A DNA stretch of 64,000 nt from Incurvaria masculella. Its lineage: Eukaryota > Arthropoda > Insecta > Lepidoptera > Incurvariidae. Made by a program: the position numbers and the translations under genes. Below are positions 38,651 to 48,906 of the stretch, piece after piece; positions within the stretch are counted from its first letter, which is position 1, and each line of letters begins with the position of its first letter. The stretch covers positions 1,798,001-1,862,000 of the forward strand of contig OX335663.1 in NCBI GenBank assembly GCA_946894095.1. Direction: 5' to 3'. The notes below the pieces were generated by a model. It saw nothing but the letters and a program-made list of their open reading frames with translations. It did no database searches and was not told the origin of the DNA.

Positions 38651-38661
38651 AGTCCCATTTC

Positions 38662-39008
38662 TTAAGGTGCCCCCGTAAGCATCAGAAAATTTCGCCTCCT
38701 ATACAAACGTAGTTTACTAATCATTTGCAAACCACTGTTCCAATTTACTTGATATTTGGTATCATATATCTGGCAACAAATATCTGTGTCTGCATGCCTT
38801 TGTTTTTTCGGTAAATGTATCCCGAGTCAAACCACAGAGAAAACAAAATTATTATGAAGATTTTGTTTTTGCTTTCATCCGATTCGGTTTGGATTTTTCA
38901 AAAAAACAAAAGCATGCAGACACAGATGATTGTTGCCTGATATTAAGATATTAAAATTATTAGTAAACTACGTTTGTATGGGGAGCATAGCTTACGGGCC
39001 GTTCTTAA
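38662..39008. mobile_element. TTAA-flanked foldback MITE, family 1, second copy
   Basis: TTAA at 38662-38665 and 39005-39008. The ends are GGTGCCCCCGTAAGC and GCTTACGGGCCGTTC. Confidence 0.7.
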
Positions 39009-39240
39009 GTAAGTGGTTTACGTAACTACCTACAAGATGGCAAAAATCTTACGAAAAAAATGGCACACAATGGCAAAATAATTAAACTTTGAAAAATATG
39101 TATTGAGTTTTCATGGAAAATGCGAAGAAACTATGTTGGATGTGGCAGAAGAGGTACGAATGTACATGCATAGAATTGATGCAGTTTATTGTTTATTCAT
39201 CATCCATAGACAGTACAATGCACTCGGAGTTGTCATATTT

Positions 39241-39680
39241 TTAACCAACTTCAAAAAAGGAGGAGGTTCTCAATTCGTCTGTATGTTTTTTATATGAAAG
39301 CTGGTGCTTCCCATATGGTTAATTTGGTTCTGATATGACAATGATATCCATGAGAAAATCATATAAGTCTTAAATTTGTATTAAGATGTGCGCGACAAAT
39401 GGAAGAATAACTAATATCACGCTAACCGATTTCGATGATTATTTTTTTATTGGAAAGGACGTGTACAAATTAGTAAGTGTACTTCAGATTCACTAAAAAT
39501 AAACAAATGAAAAAAAATTACAAAAATAATTGCCGACTTCAAAGAAAAAGCACTAAAAAGTAAAAAAACAGCGCGTGCCCTTCTGACTCCGACTCAAAAA
39601 ATAACAATAATCATAACTACAAAGATGGCAATTATTTTTTTTCCTTTTTAGTGCTTTTTCTTTGAAGTCGGTTATTTTTT
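39241..39680. mobile_element. 'accgacttcaaa' foldback repeat, copy without TTAGG
   Basis: It matches 5196-5870 (AACTTCAAAAAAGGAGGAGG, ATTAAGATGTGCGCGACAAA, TTTGAAGTCGGTTATT). The left hairpin arm and the TTAGG run are missing, leaving GCGCGTGCCCTTCTG next to the right arm. It is inserted within the LINE 3' end at 39190-40010. Confidence 0.65.
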
Positions 39681-40424
39681 TTTGGAATTTTTTTTTTACA
39701 TTAGCCAGTTCGGTAATCCCAGCGAAGAAGAACTGGCAAGAAACTCCGCAATTTTTTTTCAACGTCCACTTAGTCTAAATTTACAAAAGTGTTTGTCAAT
39801 TTTTTTAACAAAAACATAGGTCAAATGCTACATTAACATGAATTCACAAAAAATAACAACTCATGCCGTATGCAACAGTGCATGACAAATAACATTTTAT
39901 CTGCAAAGACTATCCCCACCATCTAACAAGTTGCCAATTGGAGCAGGCCAGTCCCCACAAACAGCACCCGTTCACGAGCATCACACCGGGTATGCCCGTT
40001 CGAGAGATATCAGGATTGATTCGAGTCCTTGAAGTAGTTTACAATTCCTGTATTTGGTGACTACTAGGTGAGGTACCCGGTTGGTTTTAGCTGTGTTTTG
40101 TTTTGCTGAACTGGCCAATGTTAAAATATGACAAATCCGAGTGCAGTGTACTATGGATGATGAATAAACAATACAATACAATGCAAATAAGGATTCTGGA
40201 ACCTAGGTAAGGATACCGGCTGATTTTCCCCGCGCTCGAGGCGTAACCAAATGCCGAAAGCAGTCTGAGCTGGGAGGACGTTGATTGAAAATATCGATCC
40301 TGATAAAGGCATTACATGCTTCAGTAAGATTCGACGCTGCGAGCGTCATTGAACCGCCTTTCCGCGCCAGGCGTAATTATCCTCCTTGGTTGAACTTCTC
40401 TACTGTTTTGAACCGACTTCAAAA

Positions 40425-40722
40425 ACCAGCCAAGTGCGAGTCGGGCTCGCACACGAAGGGTTCCGTACCATTGAACAAGATTTAACAGAAAAAATATGGT
40501 TTTTCGTTTGGGGACCCCCTTTAATTCTTATTATTTTTAAATGTTACCTATTTGGTGTTATAGCGGCAAAATAAATACACACTCTGTAAAAATTTTAGCT
40601 GCCTATCTATTACGGTTCATGAGATACAGGCCTGTGACAGACGGACGGACGTACGGACGGACTGACAGCGGAGGCTTAGAAATAGGGTTCCGTTGGCACC
40701 CTTTGGGTACGGAACCCTAAAA
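40425..40722 (+). mobile_element. Lepidopteran 'gggttccgtac' SINE, full length
   Basis: It runs CCAGCCAAGTGCGAGTCGGG to GGGTACGGAACCCTAAAAA, with the GACG run at 40640. Confidence 0.8.
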
Positions 40723-40852
40723 AGGAAACGGTTCTCAATTCGACTGTATTTTATGTGCGTTACCTCAGAACTTAGAATATTCTCTAAAATAGCGTTCGTA
40801 GTCAGTTCCCACCCGCACAAACCGTCCAATACGCCCGCGACTATGTTTGATT

Positions 40853-41410
40853 TTTTTTTTATGCAACCAGACATGGATGGCTATGGATGGAATACCACAT
40901 AATTAAGGTCACAGATATTACCGTTATGATATTAGCCCAATACACCGCATTCCCGAAGGAATTAGGTGCCATGCCAAGACCATCCCTTTGTGAGCACGCC
41001 TAAATTGAACTGAATGTGACATGTTTGTATGTATAATCGACCGTGAAGCAAGGACGTATTAATTTAAGAAAGATCCTTGTAAAAAGAACTATTTTACGAA
41101 AATACTGCTAGGCTGAATTCAAACCAGCTAAACATACCATTCGCGGGCATTGCGTCCAACCAATTTGGAGCAGGTGGCGAAATCTTTTCATCCAATGCGA
41201 TGGTACTAAACCGGGCGGGCTTAAACCTCGGCTTAAACCCTGCCACCTAGAAAGGGGACCTATAATTTTACATGACTTCCGAACCATGGGGCAGCTCGCA
41301 TTCGAGACGAAAAGCCCTCATCAAACTCAGAAAGAGAAGGAAAGTGGTGCATTTCGGGGCGAGGAATTGAACCCAGACCCCGTGCCACTAGGCTACGAGT
41401 CCCTCTAAAA
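40853..41410 (-). mobile_element. tRNA-headed SINE split by a second tRNA SINE
   Basis: The minus-strand shared-body SINE (tail at 40853, head at 41410 with box B at about 41375) is interrupted at about 41025-41185 by a copy of the other tRNA-SINE family (GTATGTATAATCGACCGTGA ... GCGGGCATTGCGTCCAACCA). This gives the order of arrival. Confidence 0.7.
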
Positions 41411-42180
41411 TGTGACATGAATGTTTAAGGCTCCAACCGACCCCAGCGTTCAGCAAACAAATGGCGATCTCCGGAAGCATTGACTTTGCTTTATTATAAA
41501 ATAAAATTAAACCCAAAATATTGGAGGTTAGCGTCATCAGTAGTTTTTGAAAATCGGAGACAGCGGGTCCCATACTAGGCGGGCTAGGTACGTTGCCCGC
41601 TAACACAATATCAATCGATACCGCAGTATCAGCATCGTACCACCTGCTTCTGGGTCAAACAGCTATGCCCATTTAAGGCAATGCGTCGCATCACGCCACC
41701 CGAACACGTCATGCACCGTATAGTCCCACATAGCTTATTTTGCGCATGGCTGAGAGCACCACTGTCTTTTAAGAGTTACCACATGCCAAAAAAAAAACCC
41801 ATTTATCGGGAAAATATTTACAGACTGCTGTAATAAAAAAAAATAGGAAATGAAAATTACTATTTTAGGTAAATAATATCGTTGAAAATATAACTAAATT
41901 CAGTATTCAGTATTCAGTATATTTTATTGACAAAAAGATTAAAGTAAACATGAGAGCATACATGTTTAGGAGAAGATACCATAAATGTTATCGTTATTAA
42001 AAGTTCACATAGTTGTCGGTTGTGGTAGTGTTAATGTAATCTTAATCTAAAAACATCATAACAGTAGATCATTCATCATGATACTGGTTAAAACGTTAAT
42101 AATTGGTTGCATACATTTATTATAATAAACAAGACCATAATCACGGGTGCCATTTTAGACCGATTTTTAGATCGATTGTA

Positions 42181-42556
42181 TGCCTCAGTGGCCTAGTGGC
42201 GCGACACTTCGGCGATCGCTCTCCGAAGTTAAGCAACGCTGGGTCCGGTCTCGTCTTGGATGGGTGACCATTCGACCGTTGAGAGAGGCTGGCCGTGGTT
42301 CGGATTCCACGTTAAACTGTAGGTCCCCTTCCTTACTTACTAGGTGGTAGGGTTGATCCCGCCCGGGTTGGTGCCATCGCATTGGATGAACGATGGTCGA
42401 AGCGGCAATGAAAATTGTCCGTGTTTTCCATCCAGTTCAATGTAGCCGTGCAATATAAGGAAGGTCCTGGCATGGCACCTAGTTCCCATGTGGTGTGTTG
42501 GGCTAATACCATGACAAAACTTGTGGTATTAGCCATCCATGTCCAGTCACATAAAA
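42181..42556 (+). mobile_element. 5S-headed SINE, full length
   Basis: This is the clearest 5S-type copy. The head at 42183-42290 has CTCCGAAGTTAAGCAACGCT, GGGTCCGG, CTTGGATGGGTGACCA, which follow 5S rRNA internal promoter sequence. It is followed by CCGTGGTTCGGATTCCACGT, the shared body and an A-tail. Confidence 0.85.
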
Positions 42557-43902
42557 AAAAATACCCCCGATCACAGATATTTGGCCTCAGGGCATTCAAT
42601 TTCGTTTCGCCCGATTACTATATATTATTTATCGTAAAACGGCCAGGCGTCGTACCGAGACTGACAGAATATTCCCGAAGTACTTTAATTGCCACTCCAA
42701 GCATAAAAAAGAACCGCCCAATTAATAATACGGGATTAATGTTTTGTTTTTTCCCAAAAAAAATCTGAAAATTATGACCGGCGGTATAGCATTAATTTCT
42801 GTTATGTGCTAGACCTACGTGAAAGTATTTTCTGCAATCTTCATTTCGCTAATTATTTTTTTCTAGTAAAACTTGTGGATCTGCAGCATGAGCACAAACG
42901 AACGATAAGTCTAAATCGACCGATTTTATCGATCGATACAGACGTATCTTTGCGTCTGTGCTTCCGCTGCAGTGACTTGAACACGATAAAATAATTTTGT
43001 ATATGATTTTATTTATTTACGCACGTTCGCCGGCGTTCGAAAGCACCAGAGTTCCGAGGCGATATATGTCCCTAGAAAGACCGTATGCGATTAACGATAT
43101 TTTTAGTTTTTACAATAAGCATTTTTTATATAAATTTAAAATATAATTATGTTCTTTGCTAATTTCTTTGCAACTTGGCATTAAATTAAGAGTTGCTTCT
43201 TGGAATTTAATTTGTAATTTTTTTCGCATTCGCGTTAGTTCACACAACTTTAATTATTCATGGCAATTTAATTTTATTATATTTATTCATTGATTTTTTA
43301 TCGTCTCACTTGAAAATATGTATTTTGGATTTACATTAATTACAATTTATTCAAACATGAGGAATGCGGAAATTCGTCCTTGATTTGCTCAGAATCGCTT
43401 ATGTTTTAATTATTTGTAAAAAAATTGTCCAAGTGAGAAACTAAATGATGGATAAGTGATTTAAACGTTATTTAAAAAAATACCTTACAACCATGGATCA
43501 ATTTCTGCTAAAAGTTCAGTTAAAAAATATATTATAATATTTATTATATATATTATTATTATTATTATATAATATAAATATATTATTATTATTATTACAT
43601 AATATGAATAAATTCCTTGGTTTAGGTCAACAATATAAAGACAGAATACAATTATAACCTAAGCACAGTACTCATATTCTCAATCATACTTTGAGTTAGA
43701 GTAATAGACTATCGCTAAGTTTATTCAAACATTAATTAATGTTGGTATAAAGTGGTATTTAATATCAATCAAGGTAAAATATAATTGATTGTTTTGCGTA
43801 CATGTTTGCCAAGTGAAGTGAAACTCGTTACTCGACCGATATGTATAAATGTTTGTTAGGACAAAACTCGTTTGAATGAGGGCCGCCACTTTTACATATA
43901 AA

Positions 43903-44190
43903 AACCGGCCAAGTGCGAGTCGTACTCGCACACGAAGTGTTCCGTACTATCTTACAAGATTTAACAAAAAAAAACACGATTTTTGTATGTAAACCCCTTT
44001 CATTTATATCATATTTTATTTTTCCTATTTATTGTTATAGCGGCAAAATAAATACACACTCTGTGAAAATTTCAGCTGCCTACCTATTACGGTTCATGAG
44101 ATACAGCCCTGTGACTGACGGACGGACGGACGGACAGCGGAGGCTTAGTAATAGGGTTCCGTTTTCACCCTTTGGGTATGGAACCCTAAA
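43903..44190 (+). mobile_element. Lepidopteran 'gggttccgtac' SINE, full length
   Basis: ACCGGCCAAGTGCGAGTCGT to GGGTATGGAACCCTAAAAA. Confidence 0.8.
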
Positions 44191-44706
44191 AACGGTGACG
44201 CCGGCCAGTCAGTTCGCTTGTGGATGCGCTGAATGATTTTCTTGAGTTCCAACAACACGTACATAAGAACTTCGCAGAACGCTATTTAGTGCAACATAAA
44301 CCTCTATTTAAACTTTTTTGGTATCACCCTAGACGCCTCACATTGGACTTTGACCCACATATGTTTGTCTTGCAAATGCCAATGCCTGCTGTGAAGCCGA
44401 GGCTGATGCGCTCTGTACATGGTCCAATAGTATTGTCTCATATTCTAAAAGCATTTTGGCGAAAACATGCGGTGAAACCGAAGCTTGTTATGATTGGATT
44501 TTAAATGCTACTGATAACTGAACTACATTTCTATAAAGAAGTCTTTGGTGTGCAGGAAAAACGGTTGGTACTTTTATGTAGAAATCTCAAAAATCTGTTT
44601 GTTATGTCATGTTTTGTTGAATGCATATTTTTTTGGATCAGCATGCTGGAATTCCTCAGGTACATAAGCAAACTTGACGAGGGCTTTATAAACCCGACAT
44701 AGGTTG

Positions 44707-45086
44707 TTAAGAACGGCCCGTAAGCTATGCTCCCCATACAAACGTAGTTTACTAATCATTTGGAAACCGCTATTCCAATTGAATTGATATTTTTAATATA
44801 TAATATTAGGTAACAAATATCTGTCTCTGCATGCTTTTGTTTTTTTGAAAAATCCAAACCGAATGAAATGAAAGCAAAAAGAAAATCTTCACACGAATTT
44901 TGTTTTCTCTGTGGTTTGACCCAGAATACATTTACCGAAAAAACAAAGGCATGCAGACACAGATATTTGTAGCCTAATATTAGATACCAAATATATACTT
45001 GATATTGGAATAGTGGTTTTCAAATTATTAGTAAACTACGTTTGTATGGGAGGCGAAATTTTCTGATGCTTACGGGCCGACCTTAA
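44707..45086. mobile_element. TTAA-flanked foldback MITE, family 1, inverted copy
   Basis: TTAA at 44707-44710 and 45083-45086. The ends are GAACGGCCCGTAAGC and GCTTACGGGCCGACC, so it lies opposite to the copy at 19747. Confidence 0.75.
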
Positions 45087-45774
45087 GTTGGTGACGGCTT
45101 CTACACCAGAGAATACTTGTAAGGCGATATATATTATATTATAGTAAATTATATTTCTAATCCATTTGCACTGAGGGTGACTGTTTCTTTAGTCCTTGTA
45201 CCTTGCTTAGTATGTATTTCATTTCTGTGGACGGAAAAATCGGAAAGTTTTCTTTGCGGATTTTCCTTTACTGAGTTGATCGAACCCGCGGAACGTTCAG
45301 TTTTTGACGGAACTTAGTGTAGTATGACTACCAAAAAAGTTTAAACAAATGAAATTAAATAACACTTAATACCTACATTGACAAAACGAGAGGTTGCCAA
45401 TCCTTAAATTGGAAGACGCCAAATTTTTTTAAAAATATTATAGTTTTTATGCAGTGTCGTTCTTTAAGCATTTTACAAATACAGTTCTTCTAAAAGTGTA
45501 AAGAATGCGAGCAGAGCCTGGGTGATATTCAGCCATTTCTAAAGTTGCCTAAGTCAAAAAATTTAAACGGTTATCACGGCATAAGTCTTGAGCATACTCA
45601 AGTCAAAACAATCTCAATTTCTGCCCAGAAAACTGAATGAATTTTCGGAAATGTAAATAAATCTTCACGTCTCGGTAATATTTTTATCCTTATTTATGGT
45701 TTGAGAAAATTACTAATAGTTATTTTTTCGTTTAAAATGTTTATGAATATGCATACACAGGATCGCATGATTTT

Positions 45775-46062
45775 AGGGTTCCGTACCTAAAGGGCGCTAA
45801 CGGAACCCTATTACTAACCTTCCGCTGTCCGTCCGACCGTCTGTCACAGGACTGTTACTCATGAACAGTAATAGGTAGGCAGCTGAAATATTCACAGAGT
45901 GTGTATTTATTTTGCCGCTATAACAACAAATAGGTAAAAAGTAATAATAATAACAAACAAAGGGTGCCTCCATACAAACAATGAGATGTTTTGTGTTAAA
46001 TCTTGTACGATGGTACGGAACCCTTCGTGTGCAAGTCCGACTAGGACTTGGTCGGTTTTTTA
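45775..46062 (-). mobile_element. Lepidopteran 'gggttccgtac' SINE, minus strand
   Basis: The plus strand reads TTTTAGGGTTCCGTACCTAA to GACTAGGACTTGGTCGGTTT. Confidence 0.8.
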
Positions 46063-46069
46063 AACATTC

Positions 46070-46350
46070 TTTTTTTTTTATGCGACCTGACATGGATGGC
46101 TAATACCACACAACTACCGTTATGATATTAGCCCAATACACCACATTCCCGAAGGAATTTGGTGCCATGACAGGACCTTCCCTTTATGAGCACGGCTACA
46201 TTGGACTGGATGGAAAACAGGGACAATTTTCCATTGCCGCTTCGACCATCTTTTCATCCAATGCGATGGTACCAACCCGGGCGGGCATAAACCCTACCAC
46301 CTAGTAGGGGAAGGGGACCTACAGTTTTACATGGATTCCGAACCATGGAA
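46070..46350 (-). mobile_element. Shared-body SINE, minus strand
   Basis: The tail is at 46070 (TTTTTTTTATGCGACCTGAC). The body extends to CCTACAGTTTTACATGG near 46330. Confidence 0.75.
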
Positions 46351-46568
46351 AATTCTGTTATTATCGTCCTCTTTTAAAATATACTGGGGCGTAGTTATGA
46401 AGTTATGAGCACCTCCAGGATCTGGCGTACGCCACATACCACACTTTATAAAAATAAAATCGCATTGGCACCAATCCAAAGCAACCTAGTTTTGAGATAT
46501 ACTTTTTTCATCGTATAAATGTTTTTGCACGCGTTCTAGGGAACTAGACGACTATTTGATAATTTTTC

Positions 46569-46955
46569 AGCCTCGATAGCTCAGTGTGCGACGCCTTGCG
46601 ATTCGATAAGCAAGGGAAGCACCTCTGAGCGCGGTTAGGTTCTTGATGGGTGACCACTGTCAACCTTTGAGGCTGGCCGTGGTTCAGATTACACGTAAAA
46701 CTGTAGGTCCCCTTGCTTACTTACTAGGTTAGGCTTAGGTTAGGTTAGGTTAGGCAAGTTAATCCCGCCAGGGTTGGTACCATCGCATTAAATTAACGAA
46801 GCGGCAATGAAAGTTGTCCGTGTTTCCCATCCAGTTCAGTCTAGCCGAGCAATATAAAAGGTCCTCGCATGGCACCTAGTTCACAAGTGGTGTGGTTAAG
46901 CTAATATCGGACGGTCAGTTCGGTATTAGCCATCCGTATCCAGTTACATAAAAAA
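46569..46955 (+). mobile_element. 5S-headed SINE with a TTAGG-type run
   Basis: The head holds GCACCTCTGAGCGCGGTTAG and GTTCTTGATGGGTGACCA. The body is interrupted at 46728-46760 by repeated TTAGG units. The tail is at 46945. Confidence 0.75.
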
Positions 46956-47024
46956 AATAAAGAATAAATGATTAATTATATAATTTGTGATGTCTGGATT
47001 CCGGCACGTAAAAAGATGTGTATT

Positions 47025-47770
47025 GTTAATCCCGCTCGGGTTGGTACCATCGCATTGGATAAACAATGGTCTAAGCGGCAATGAAAATTATCCGTGTTTT
47101 CCGTTCAATGCATATAAGGATAGTCCTGGCATGGCACCTAGTTGGGCTAATATCATGGCAGTAGGTGTGGTATTAGCCATCCATGTCCAAGCATGAAAAA
47201 AAGCATTTGTTTTATTTCTGATTTCCCTATTATTTATTTGCAGCCTTATACCACCAGTATGTTCATAGATTTATAATACGGACGTGATGATATGCTAGGT
47301 GGTAGGGTTAAGCCCGACCGGGTTGGTACCACCGCTTTGAGTGAAATTATGATTGAAGCGGCAATGATGCGGTATCGTAATGTAAGGTAAGGGAAATAAA
47401 TAATAAAATGTAAAACTGTAGGTCCCCTTCCCTTACTAGGTTTAAGCCCGCCCGGGTTAGTGCCATCGTATTGGATGAAAAGATTGTCGAAGCGGCCGTG
47501 TTTTCCATCCAGTCCAATGTAGCCGTGCTCATAAAGGGAAGGTCCTGGCATGGCACCTAATTCCTTTTTTCCTCCCTCGTGTATTGGGCTAATATCATAA
47601 CGGTAGTTGTGTGGTATTAGCCATCCATGTCAGGTTGCAAAAAAAAAATGTCGGTGCTTTCCATCCAGTTCAGTTAAGCAGTGCTCATACAGGGAAGGTC
47701 CTGACATGGCACCTAATTCAGGAATATGGTGGATTAGGCCAAAATTATAAATGGTAATGTAAGGTAAGGG
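47025..47770 (+). mobile_element. Run of four partial shared-body SINE copies
   Basis: Body fragments lie head-to-tail: 47025-47205, 47292-47365, 47395-47645 (nearly complete, ending in an A-run) and 47650-47770. All are on the plus strand and headless. Confidence 0.7.
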
Positions 47771-47889
47771 AATTAAATAATAGAAACCCAATAGGTACCT
47801 TACATTTAATTTCGTTAGAAAAAATCACAACCTTCCTTTCTATAATAAAAATTATAATATTTGATACTTTACTTCATGTTTAACCATTT

Positions 47890-48325
47890 TCCTTAAGGCG
47901 CTAGGACTAGCCAACTACTCGCGCCATACAAATGCACTTTTTAACAAATGTAATAATATGTAGTGAAACGCTTCAGCAAATCCAAATAGAAATCCAGACT
48001 GATAATGGATTGTTAATATTTTTTTATTCCATCATTTATTTAAATAATAATAAAAATAAAAAAGTTGATTTTTCTCATTAGAAATCTGAAAGTAATTCGA
48101 TTTCTAGATATAAGCAAAAACAGCATATATGCATAAACAAAAAAATCCATTTGCTTTTAGATTTCTACATTTAGCCAAAAAAGTTCGGAAATGGACACCG
48201 TTTCCGCAATGTATTTTGTATAGAAAAAGGAAACATACATTAACGAAAATAGGTTGATTCCTAGACAAGGAATCATATATTGTAAGAATGACACTTATAA
48301 TCGTCAGACTTAGTTAGTTAACTTG
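47890..48325. mobile_element. 430-bp repeat, inverted partner of 38215-38650
   Basis: The stretch AATCCAGACTGATAATGGAT to GTTGATTCCTAGACAAGGAA is the reverse complement of the copy at 38 kb. Confidence 0.6.
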
Positions 48326-48906
48326 GGGTGCCTCGTCTAACTTTGCGATTTGGCTAGTACCAGGCCCTTAAGGTGGGCCTTCCCACTCAACTCCCCATAC
48401 AAACGCAGAAAGAAGATCATGCGGATATCTATTTGATCGAACTAGATGTCTGATGACCATTGGAAGTAAATAGTCGTAACAGAAACCAAGACTAACGTAA
48501 AGTAGTAATTGTGACGTTACTTTGCATTGCTTTGAGATTTCGTCCATACAAAATGTGTCAAAGTGACGTCAAAAAGTACTACTTTTCGTAAGTCATAGGC
48601 TGAGATAAATAGTCGTAACAGAAACTAAGACTAACAAAGAGTAGTACTTTGTGCAGTCAACTAGCTAAAACTATCGATCCGATTTTATTAATACCTTTTT
48701 CTTAGGTAAAATGTCTTGTTGCTGCCTCTACATTTTGTCCCATTATCGGGTTGATAGGAAGATATCGACCTTAAGCAATAAGTCCGCCCTTAGATGTACC
48801 ATGTGTATGGAAGCAATCAATAATGTTATTGTTATTATTCATAATATTTGGTGACTTATATCGTATTACTTTGGCGCCAGCAGATTCCCTGTAGCTGTAG
48901 CGTCCC

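Noticed and set aside
42183..42290. Functional 5S rRNA gene
   Set aside because: Only the internal promoter part resembles 5S rRNA; it continues into a SINE body and lacks the usual ends and T-run.
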